From the NCBI GenBank assembly GCA_028287035.1, contig JAQBQL010000073.1, positions 1 through 64,000 of the forward strand: a stretch of DNA of 64,000 bases, in the 5' to 3' direction. The position numbers were made by a program, and so were the translations under genes. This DNA comes from Labilithrix sp. GTDB taxonomy: Bacteria; Myxococcota; Polyangia; Polyangiales; Polyangiaceae. Below are positions 57,709 to 64,000 of this stretch, one piece after another (position 1 is the first letter of the stretch; the number at the start of each line of letters is the position of its first letter). The notes under the pieces are model-generated. The model ran no database searches. It was not told the DNA's origin and saw nothing but the letters and a program-made list of their open reading frames with translations.

Positions 57709-58083
57709 ATGACCGTCGGTACCGAATGGCTGGTGGATGCCCACGGGTGCAGCGCAGACGCGCTGCGTGACGTCGCGGGGGTGCGCGCGCTCCTCGAGTC
57801 CATCCTCGGGCGGCTCGATCTGCGCGTCATCGGCGAGGGCGTCTGGCACAAGTTCGGCGGCGAGGGCGGCGTCACGGGCGTGTACCTCCTCACCGAGTCG
57901 CACCTGACGATCCACACGTACCCGGAGCACCGCGTCGCGACGCTGAACCTGTATTGCTGCCGGCCCCGGCCCGACTTCCCGTGGGCGACCGAGCTCGCTC
58001 GTGCGCTCGGCGCCGCCGAGGTGGTGGTGCGCGTCACCGAGCGCGGGGTCCTTCCCGCCGGCGCGGTCCGGAGCGGCGGATGA
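57709..58083 (+). CDS. speD: S-adenosylmethionine decarboxylase proenzyme
   Basis: A 124-aa AdoMet decarboxylase of the short bacterial class. It is made as a proenzyme that self-cleaves before Ser64 (LLTESHLTIHTYPEH) to give the pyruvoyl group. Cys83 or Cys84 is in the position of the catalytic Cys of this class. Decarboxylated AdoMet is the aminopropyl donor for spermidine synthase, whose gene is on the opposite side of the divergent promoter. The stop overlaps the next start by 4 bases (ATGA). Confidence 0.94.
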   Translation: MTVGTEWLVDAHGCSADALRDVAGVRALLESILGRLDLRVIGEGVWHKFGGEGGVTGVYLLTESHLTIHTYPEHRVATLNLYCCRPRPDFPWATELARALGAAEVVVRVTERGVLPAGAVRSGG

Positions 58084-59132
58084 GCGAGAAGGCGCGCCGC
58101 GAGCAGGCGACGGTGCTCTCGCTCGGCGCACGCGGGAAGCTTCGCGGAAGGCCGTTCACGCTCGCCGGGCGAACGCATGTGACGAGCGCGGGGGGCGGCG
58201 CATGGAACGAGTGGACGCTCGCGTTCGAGGACGACGAGCGCGCGGCCACCCTCGCCGAGACCGCGGCGGGCTTCCTGCTCTTCACCGAGCGGCCCATCGC
58301 GCCCCCGTGGGACGCGCTCGCGGTCGGGGCGCCGCTCGTCTCCGACCTCGTGGTCACCGAGCGCGGCGAGGCGAAGCGCGTCGCCTCGTGGGGCGACGTG
58401 CCGGACGCGCCGCGCACCTACCGCTACGCCGACCTGTCCGCGCCGTCGGGCGTGGTCGCGACGCTCGACTACGGGTCGAGGAGCGGCGCGCCGCTCGTCT
58501 TCGTGGGCGACCCGGTGCGCCTTGCCGACCTGGGCCTCCGCCCGCGCCGCGAGCCGCGGACCTTCCTTCCGGCACCGACCGTCGCGGCGCCTCCGGGGCT
58601 CGAGACGTGGCTCGAGGTCGGTGACGAGGGCGAGCTCGCGACCGGAGAAGGCACCACGACCGCCCGCTTCCGGGTGATCGGCATCGTGCAACGGAGCGCG
58701 GTCTCCGAGGGCGACCGTTACACGTGGGAAGAATACGTCCTCCACGCGCCTGCCGAGGGGCTGCGCTGGCTCGTCGTCTCGGACGGGCACTGGAACCTGG
58801 TGCGGAGCGTGCCGACCGGCGCGGTCGCCTCGACCGACGACGGAGCCCGCTTCGACGGCCGCACGTTCGAGCCCTGGTCCGAGGGCGAGGCGCGCCTCGC
58901 GTGGGCGACCGGAGAGCTCCCGTGGACCGCAGCGATCGGTGACGTCGTGACCACGCGCGACTACGTCCACGTGCCCGACGTGCTCTCGTGCGAGGCCGGC
59001 GAGGACGAGATCACCTGGTCACTCGGCACGTACGTGCCTCCGGCGGACGTGGCGCGGGCATTCGGCCGCCGCGTGCTGCCGAAGCCGGCGGGCCGCGCGC
59101 CGAACCAGCCAAGGACCCCGAAACGGAGATAG
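58080..59132 (+). CDS. DUF4178 domain protein
   Basis: A 350-aa soluble protein with two DUF4178-like beta domains: residues ~10-150 (GKLRGRPFTLAGRTHV, WNEWTLAFEDDERAA) and ~190-330 (ARFRVIGIVQRSA, TWEEYVLHAPAEGLRWLV). It resembles the 56158 protein but lacks its zinc ribbons and membrane helix. It has no signal peptide and is coupled to speD by an ATGA overlap. It may be a cytoplasmic partner of the membrane-bound paralogue. Function unknown. Confidence 0.85.
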   Translation: MSEKARREQATVLSLGARGKLRGRPFTLAGRTHVTSAGGGAWNEWTLAFEDDERAATLAETAAGFLLFTERPIAPPWDALAVGAPLVSDLVVTERGEAKRVASWGDVPDAPRTYRYADLSAPSGVVATLDYGSRSGAPLVFVGDPVRLADLGLRPRREPRTFLPAPTVAAPPGLETWLEVGDEGELATGEGTTTARFRVIGIVQRSAVSEGDRYTWEEYVLHAPAEGLRWLVVSDGHWNLVRSVPTGAVASTDDGARFDGRTFEPWSEGEARLAWATGELPWTAAIGDVVTTRDYVHVPDVLSCEAGEDEITWSLGTYVPPADVARAFGRRVLPKPAGRAPNQPRTPKRR

Positions 59133-59142
59133 AAGGAGACCC

Positions 59143-59355
59143 ATGGACACGATGATCAAGACACTGGCGAGCGCGCTCGCCTTCAGCGCGCTCGGGATCG
59201 TGCTGTTCGCGCTGGCGTTCTTCATCATCGTGAAGGTGACGCCCTTCTCGCTCCGCAAGGAGATCGAGGAGGACCAGAACACCGCGCTCGCGATCATCAT
59301 CGCCTCGGTGATCCTGGGCATCGCGCTCATCGTCTCCTCCGCGATCCACGGGTAG
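59143..59355 (+). CDS. DUF350 family membrane protein
   Basis: A 70-aa protein with a GAAGGAG ribosome site, two transmembrane helices and the conserved basic-acidic hinge FSLRKEIEEDQNTALAI, characteristic of DUF350/YjfL-type small membrane proteins. In other bacteria they sit with polyamine-related or stress genes (E. coli yjfL is near an ATP-grasp glutathionylspermidine-synthase-like gene). Exact role unknown. It may form the membrane anchor of the complex. Confidence 0.88.
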   Translation: MDTMIKTLASALAFSALGIVLFALAFFIIVKVTPFSLRKEIEEDQNTALAIIIASVILGIALIVSSAIHG

Positions 59356-59380
59356 GACCGGCGCTTCCGCCCGTGCCGGC

Positions 59381-60061
59381 ATGACGAAGGAGCGGCTCCT
59401 GCTGGCGAACGTGCTCGCCGTCGCGTCGTGCGCGCTCGTGTACGAGCTGCTCGCCGGGACCCTCGCGAGCTACCTGCTCGGCGACGCGGTCCTCCAGTTC
59501 TCGCTCGTGCTCGGCGTCTACCTGTTCGCGATGGGGGTCGGCGCGTGGGCGGCGCGGCCGCTCGAGGCGCGCGCCAGCGTCCGCTACGTGCAGGCGGAGC
59601 TCCTCCTCGCGCTGGTCGGCGGGCTCTCGGTGCCGCTGCTCCTCCTCGCGGTGGCCGCGCACTGGCCGCTCCGGCCGCTGCTCTTCGGGGCGGTGTTCCT
59701 CGTCGGGGTGCTCGTAGGGCTCGAGCTGCCGTTGCTCGTGCGGATCCTCCGCAACGCCGGCGCCGGTGATCCGCGCTCGCAAGGGCGCTTCGGCGACGTC
59801 GTCGCGCGCGCGCTCGCCTTCGACTACCTCGGCGCGCTCGCGGCCTCGCTCCTCTTCCCGCTCGTGCTCGTGCCGCGGCTCGGTCTGGTGCGGACCTCGG
59901 TGCTCACCGGCGGCGTCAACGCGGCGGTCGCGCTGTCGGCCACGTTCGTCGTGAAGGTCGAGCGACCGGCCGTCCTCCGCGCGCTCGCCGGGCTCGTGCT
60001 GGTGGCGCTGGCGGTCGCGTTCGTGCGCGGCGAGGCTTGGACCGCGGGAGCCACCGACTGA
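59381..60061 (+). CDS. stand-alone membrane domain of a spermidine-synthase-like protein
   Basis: A 226-aa polytopic protein that closely resembles the N-terminal membrane half of the 54634 SpeE-like protein (YELLAGTLASYLLGD, LGVYLFAMGVGAW, VGLELPLLVRILRN, ALAFDYLGALAASLLFPL), but has no aminopropyltransferase domain. It is a duplicate in which the catalytic part is lost, or a separate membrane partner. The stop overlaps the next start by 1 base (TGATG). Confidence 0.85.
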   Translation: MTKERLLLANVLAVASCALVYELLAGTLASYLLGDAVLQFSLVLGVYLFAMGVGAWAARPLEARASVRYVQAELLLALVGGLSVPLLLLAVAAHWPLRPLLFGAVFLVGVLVGLELPLLVRILRNAGAGDPRSQGRFGDVVARALAFDYLGALAASLLFPLVLVPRLGLVRTSVLTGGVNAAVALSATFVVKVERPAVLRALAGLVLVALAVAFVRGEAWTAGATD

Positions 60062-61698
60062 TGGGCGCCGAGCTCTCCCGGCGCGATCTCCTCGCCGCCT
60101 TCCTCGGCGTACCCCTCGCCGCCGCGGCGTGCCGGAAGCCGCGGCGCCTCCCCGACGGCGAGCTCGCGTTCCGCCCGGAGGAGCTCGGGCACCGCGTTCG
60201 CGACGGCGCTCGCGTGGTGGTGCCCGCCGATCAGTGGGAGCGCACCGGCATCGTGATCGTCGGCGCCGGCGTGGCCGGTCTCGCGGCGGCGCGCCGGCTC
60301 CTCGCGAACGGCCACGAGGACTTCGTCATCCTGGAGCTCGACAGCGCGCCCGGCGGGACCGCGCGGAGCGGCGCCAACGCGACCAGCGCGTACCCGTGGG
60401 GCGCGCACTACATCACCGCGCCGATGAAGGAGAACACCGAGCTGCTCGGCCTGCTCCGGGAGCTCGATCTCGTCGAAGGCACCTCGGCGGCCGGCGAGCC
60501 CCTCTTCCGCGAGGAGGCGCAGTGCCGGGAGCCCCAGGAGCGGCTCTTCGTGGACGGCGCGTGGCACGACGGGCTCTACCCGCACGCCGGCGAGAGCGAG
60601 GACGATCGCCAGCAGCTCGCGCGCTTCAAGCAGATCGTCGAACGCTACGCCGACCGGCGCGACGCGCGCGGGCGCCGCGCCTTCGCGGTGCCGACCGCCG
60701 GCAGCTCGGACGACCCCGATCTGACGGCGCTCGACCGCGTCAGCATGGCGGCGTGGCTCGCGGCACAGGGGCTCACCTCGCCGCGGCTGCTGTGGCTCGT
60801 GGACTACGCGTGCCGCGACGACTTCGGGGCCCGCGCCGAGAACACGAGCGCGTGGGCGGGCCTCCACTACTACGCGTCGCGCCTCCTCGGCGCCGGTCGC
60901 GATCCCCAGGCGGTCATCACCTGGCCGGCCGGCAACGGGTGGCTGGTCACGAAGCTCGCCGATCGCGTACGGAACAAGCTGAGGACGGGCCTCGCCGCGC
61001 ACGACGTCGCGCCGGTCACGGGCGAAGACGGGCGCGCGGTCGTCGAGGTCACCGCGATCGGCACGCCGCCCCTCGCACGCGGCTTCCGGGCCGAGCGCGT
61101 GATCTTCGCCGCCCCGCAGTTCGTGGCGCGCGCGTGCCTGCGCCCCTATCGCGAGGCGCCGCCTCCGCACCTCGCCGAGTTCGAGTACGGCGCGTGGATG
61201 GTCGCGAACCTCACGCTGCGCGCCCGGCCGAGGTCGCGCGGCCGCGCCGCCGCCATGGCGTGGGACAACGTCATCAAGGACAGCCCTTCGCTCGGGTACG
61301 TGTGCGCCACCCACCAGACGGGCCGCGACGACGGACCCACGGTCCTCACCTACTACCATCCGCTGTGCGACGCCGACCCGCGCGCGGCGCGGCGACGGCT
61401 GTTCCAGGCAGGACGCGACGAGTGGGCGGACGTGGCGCTCGCCGACCTCGAGGTCGCGCATCCGGATCTCCGCGAGCTCGTCACGCGCCTCGACGTGGCG
61501 CGGTGGGGGCACGCGATGGTGCGCCCCTCGCCCGGTTTCCTCTTCGGCGGCGCGCGCGAGCGGGCGCGCCAGCCGCTCGGCGGCATCCACTTCGCGCACA
61601 CCGATCTCAGCGGCGTCTCGCTTTTCGAGGAGGCCTTCCATCATGGCGTGCGCGCCGCCGACGAAGCGCTCGCGGCGCTCCGGTCGGGGCGGGGCTAG
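60061..61698 (+). CDS. Tat-exported FAD-dependent amine oxidase-like protein
   Basis: A 545-aa flavoprotein. The N-terminus MGAELSRRDLLAAFLG is a twin-arginine signal and AAAAC a possible lipobox. The dinucleotide-binding motif VIVGAGVAGLAAARRLL is at residue ~64, followed by an amine-oxidase-like RSGANATSAYPWGAHY region. The overall form suggests oxidation of an amine, perhaps a polyamine, outside the cytoplasm. It is tightly coupled to the membrane-domain gene (TGATG). The specific substrate is inferred from context only. Confidence 0.83.
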   Translation: MGAELSRRDLLAAFLGVPLAAAACRKPRRLPDGELAFRPEELGHRVRDGARVVVPADQWERTGIVIVGAGVAGLAAARRLLANGHEDFVILELDSAPGGTARSGANATSAYPWGAHYITAPMKENTELLGLLRELDLVEGTSAAGEPLFREEAQCREPQERLFVDGAWHDGLYPHAGESEDDRQQLARFKQIVERYADRRDARGRRAFAVPTAGSSDDPDLTALDRVSMAAWLAAQGLTSPRLLWLVDYACRDDFGARAENTSAWAGLHYYASRLLGAGRDPQAVITWPAGNGWLVTKLADRVRNKLRTGLAAHDVAPVTGEDGRAVVEVTAIGTPPLARGFRAERVIFAAPQFVARACLRPYREAPPPHLAEFEYGAWMVANLTLRARPRSRGRAAAMAWDNVIKDSPSLGYVCATHQTGRDDGPTVLTYYHPLCDADPRAARRRLFQAGRDEWADVALADLEVAHPDLRELVTRLDVARWGHAMVRPSPGFLFGGARERARQPLGGIHFAHTDLSGVSLFEEAFHHGVRAADEALAALRSGRG

Positions 61699-61703
61699 GC
61701 TCG

Positions 61704-62819
61704 ATGGCGGTGGCGACCTCGCTCCTCGACCCGCCGGTCGCGCGCGCGCGCACGCCTTGGCTGTTCTCGCGCGGCATCGACCTGTCGGTGTTCCTCGGGG
61801 CGTTCGTGCTGGCGCTCGCGGCGCTCGGCGTCGGCGCGCTGACGGGGGTGCTCGACGACGAGACGCCGGGCTGGGCCTGGCTGCCGGCGGTCGTGCTGTG
61901 CGACGTGGCGCACGTCTGGTCGACGATGTTCCGCACGTACCTCGATCGGGCGGAGCGGCGATCGCGGCCGTGGCTCTACGCGCTGGTTCCGCCGCTCGGC
62001 CTCGCTGCGGGCGTCGCCCTCTATGCCCGCGGGGAGCTGACGTTCTGGCGCGCGCTCGCCTACCTCGCGATCTTCCACTTCGTGCGGCAGCAGTACGGGT
62101 GGGTGTCGCTCTACCGCGCCCGCGCCGGCGACACGGGACGCCTGGGGCGCGTCATCGACACCGCGGCCATCCACGCCGCGACGCTGTGGCCGCTCCTCCA
62201 CTGGCACACGCACCTGCCGAAGCACTTCTCGTGGTTCTTCGCGGGCGACGTCGTGGCGCTGCCCGCGTTCGTGATGCCCGCGGCGACCGCCGCGTACGTC
62301 GTCGCGCTCGGCTCGTACGCGGTGCGCGCCGGGGCGCAGTGGCTACGCGGCACGCCGCAGCCCGGCAAGGATCTCGTGGTCGCGACCACCGCCGCCGCCT
62401 GGTACGTGGGCATCGTCCACTTCGACTCGGACTACGCGTTCACCGTCACGAACGTGCTCATGCACGGCATCCCCTACTTCGCGCTCGTCTTCCTGCACGC
62501 GCGGGCGCGTCGGGAGGCTCGCGTGGCGAGCGAGCCGCGGCCCGCGCCGACCTGGGGCGAGCGCCTCACCGCGGGCATCGTCCCGTTCCTGACCGTGCTG
62601 TGGCTCGCGGCCTTCGTCGAGGAGCTGCTCTGGGACCGCGCGGTCTGGCACGAGCGCGCGTGGCTCTTCGGTGAGCCATGGGAGAGCGGCGCCGCGAAGC
62701 TCGTCATCGTGCCGCTCCTCGCGCTGCCCCAGCTCACCCACTACGTGCTCGACGGCTTCGTGTGGAAGCGCCGGAAGAACCCGTCGGTCGCGGCGCTCGC
62801 CCGCGCGCCGCTCACGTGA
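61704..62819 (+). CDS. polytopic membrane protein of the polyamine cluster
   Basis: A 371-aa inner-membrane protein with about eight hydrophobic helices. It has conserved-looking His-rich segments in or near the membrane (LCDVAHVWSTM, YLAIFHFVRQQYGW, LLHWHTHLPKHFSW, NVLMHGIPYF, LPQLTHYVLDGF), which could bind metal or take part in catalysis. No family recognised with confidence. It follows the FAD oxidase by 5 bases, so it belongs to the same operon. Its 3' end overlaps the convergent FliK-like gene by 8 bases. Confidence 0.8.
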   Translation: MAVATSLLDPPVARARTPWLFSRGIDLSVFLGAFVLALAALGVGALTGVLDDETPGWAWLPAVVLCDVAHVWSTMFRTYLDRAERRSRPWLYALVPPLGLAAGVALYARGELTFWRALAYLAIFHFVRQQYGWVSLYRARAGDTGRLGRVIDTAAIHAATLWPLLHWHTHLPKHFSWFFAGDVVALPAFVMPAATAAYVVALGSYAVRAGAQWLRGTPQPGKDLVVATTAAAWYVGIVHFDSDYAFTVTNVLMHGIPYFALVFLHARARREARVASEPRPAPTWGERLTAGIVPFLTVLWLAAFVEELLWDRAVWHERAWLFGEPWESGAAKLVIVPLLALPQLTHYVLDGFVWKRRKNPSVAALARAPLT

Positions 62820-63525
62820 CGCTCTCGAGGTCGATCCCGCTCTGTCGGAGCCGGGCGCCGAGCCGGGCGCGCAGGCGATCGAGGTCGGGGCCCTCGACGC
62901 CGCTCAGCTCGACGCGCACCCGCCCGCCGTCGGCGTGAACGGTGACGCTGGTGCCCGCGAACGCCCCGGCGCCGAGCTCGAAGCTCACCGTGCCGCGGTC
63001 CTTGTCGCCGGCCCAGGCGATGCGCTTCACGAGGGCGGGAAGGAGCTCCTCGAGGGTGCGCGGCCGCGCCGCCGCCTCGGTGCTCGTCGCAGGGGGCGCC
63101 GCGGGCGTCACGGTGACCGGCGGCGCGAGGAGCGCGGCGTGACGTGCCGCAGGGTCGAGCAGGTCGAGATCGCGCGCGTCCTGCCGGCGGTCGTCGTGGC
63201 TCGCGTCCTCCTGCCCGTCAGCACCGCCGCGATCGCGCGGCTCTGCACCCGGCACCTCCGCGGCCTTCGTGTCTCCGGCCCGCGGCGACAGGCCAGCGGC
63301 GGGACCGAGCATGGCGGCATGGCCCTCCCCGCGGAGGCGCGGAAGCGCATCCTCCGGCCCACGACCCCCGGCCGACGGGCCGTGCCTCGCGCCGGCGAGA
63401 AGCCGGGAGAAGGCCTTCCCGGTGCGTGCCGCCGCGGGGGCACGGCCGTTCGCCGCGGGCGCCGCGGTGGACGTGGCGGCAGCCGACGGGCTCGTGGCGG
63501 ACCGGGCAGACGCGGAGCTCTCCAT
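62812..63525 (-). CDS. FliK/type III hook-length-like protein
   Basis: A 237-aa protein. The first ~150 residues are Ala/Pro/Gly-rich and disordered. The C-terminal ~70 residues (TVSFELGAGAFAGTSVTVHA, GRVRVELSGV, DRLRARLGARLRQSGIDLESV) have the beta-beta-alpha pattern of the FliK / type III secretion needle-length-control C-terminal domain. The call is from pattern only. No flagellar or type III genes are in the window. If correct, the gene would mark a secretion locus or be an orphan. Confidence 0.5.
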   Translation of the reverse strand: MESSASARSATSPSAAATSTAAPAANGRAPAAARTGKAFSRLLAGARHGPSAGGRGPEDALPRLRGEGHAAMLGPAAGLSPRAGDTKAAEVPGAEPRDRGGADGQEDASHDDRRQDARDLDLLDPAARHAALLAPPVTVTPAAPPATSTEAAARPRTLEELLPALVKRIAWAGDKDRGTVSFELGAGAFAGTSVTVHADGGRVRVELSGVEGPDLDRLRARLGARLRQSGIDLESVT

Positions 63526-63734
63526 CGCCGGACCGGGTCGGCCGGCCCCTCCGCCGGTTGCGCGAACGAAGAAATTCGTCCCTCGATCCGAGCGCTGCGA
63601 GCCTGCGCAGGCTCACGCAGCGCGGCCGCGACACGTCGTCACAGGCAACCGTCTTGAATGCTCGAAACGTGCACGCTAGCGTCTGCATCGGCAGTCGGCG
63701 TGCGGCCACGTGAGCCGCCGGAGCACATGACGAA

Positions 63735-64000
63735 TTGAGCATCCCCCTAGGACCGATCGCACTGGCCGTTGTCGCGGCTGCCGTCGGCTCTCTCTTCGTC
63801 AGTGCCGACGCGGCGCTCACCTCGCTCCCCGAAGCGCGCCTGCAGGCTCTCATCGAGCAGGACGAGGACGCGACCTTCAAGCGTTACGCCTCCGACCCCC
63901 TGCGCGTGCTCTCACGCTGGCTCGTGGCGCGCGTCGTCGCGCTCAGCATCGCCTCCGTGGTCATGTCGCATGCGCTCGAGCCGCTCCTCGGCGTCACCGA
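63735..64000 (+). CDS. CNNM/CorC-type (DUF21) membrane protein, 5' part
   Basis: The frame from TTG 63735 reads LSIPLGPIALAVVAAAVGSL, then FVSADAALTSLPEARLQALI and RWLVARVVALSIASVV, which matches the N-terminal DUF21 transmembrane domain of hemolysin/CorC (CNNM) family Mg/Co transport-related proteins. TTG is the only possible start after an in-frame stop at 63711. A GGAG lies 12 bases upstream. The gene runs off the right edge. Confidence 0.75.
   Translation, partial: MSIPLGPIALAVVAAAVGSLFVSADAALTSLPEARLQALIEQDEDATFKRYASDPLRVLSRWLVARVVALSIASVVMSHALEPLLGVT

Noticed and set aside
60129..61703. upstream extension of the polytopic membrane protein frame
   Set aside because: The extension is Arg/Pro-rich shadow inside the FAD oxidase. 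The ATG at 61704 begins a normal membrane protein.

Overview
The window is about 70% GC chromosomal DNA with strong third-position G/C bias. It is packed with secreted lipoproteins whose linkers are rich in Asp, Gly and Ala, with eukaryotic-type Ser/Thr kinases, PEGA/TPR-like membrane proteins, an FHA-AAA+ regulator and a MYXO-CTERM-like sorting tail. Together with the tig-clpP-clpX-lon order and a protein that looks like the myxobacterial TIGR02265/DUF2378 family, this points to a large-genome myxobacterium, most likely Polyangiales/Sorangiineae. No mobile element, CRISPR array, rRNA or integrase was seen. The only RNA genes are tRNA-Glu and tRNA-Gln.

Layout. 1-5836 (minus): lon (cut by the window edge), a DUF2378-like gene, clpX, clpP, tig, which form a protein quality-control block. 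5947-9752: a hypothetical gene, a small acidic protein, then parA-parB-folD (plus). 9780-13990 (minus): HelD-type helicase, metallo-beta-lactamase phosphodiesterase, LamG lipoprotein. 14018-16242 (minus): groES-groEL with promoter, CIRCE operator and terminator. 16414-26023: two kinases, a PEGA/TPR protein, four secreted Cys-rich or carboxypeptidase-regulatory-like proteins and an FHA-AAA+ regulator. 26058-28688 (minus): a large secreted orphan and a two-tRNA operon. 28765-32891: Kazal lipoprotein, DDAH-like hydrolase, CDP-alcohol phosphatidyltransferase, PPOX-like protein, lgt. 32935-36810: kinase-PEGA-lipoprotein cassette. 36863-44253: MTA phosphorylase, PfkB kinase, a secreted protein and a 1,401-residue ORF that looks like two fused lipoproteins. 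44266-49620: small proteins, a membrane protein and a coupled pair of secreted proteins built from two-cysteine repeats.

49654-53454 (minus) is a six-gene sulfur-transfer operon: cysK, an E1-like adenylyltransferase, a CysO/MoaD-type ubiquitin-like carrier, a 108-aa E1-N-terminus-like protein, cysM and a JAMM protease. It resembles the mycobacterial CysO-CysM-Mec route to cysteine, but the E1 is unusual. The main adenylyltransferase lacks exactly the N-terminal segment that carries the arginine supplied across the MoeB dimer. A separate small protein in the same operon has that segment but has lost the ATP-binding glycines. This is the best candidate here for an undescribed arrangement, a split heterodimeric bacterial E1.

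54634-62819 is a second notable locus. It is a divergent cluster with a membrane-anchored aminopropyltransferase, AdoMet decarboxylase, two DUF4178 proteins, DUF350, a free-standing copy of the aminopropyltransferase membrane domain, a Tat-exported FAD oxidase and a polytopic membrane protein. It suggests polyamine chemistry at the cell envelope. The window closes with a FliK-like protein and the start of a CNNM/CorC-type gene.
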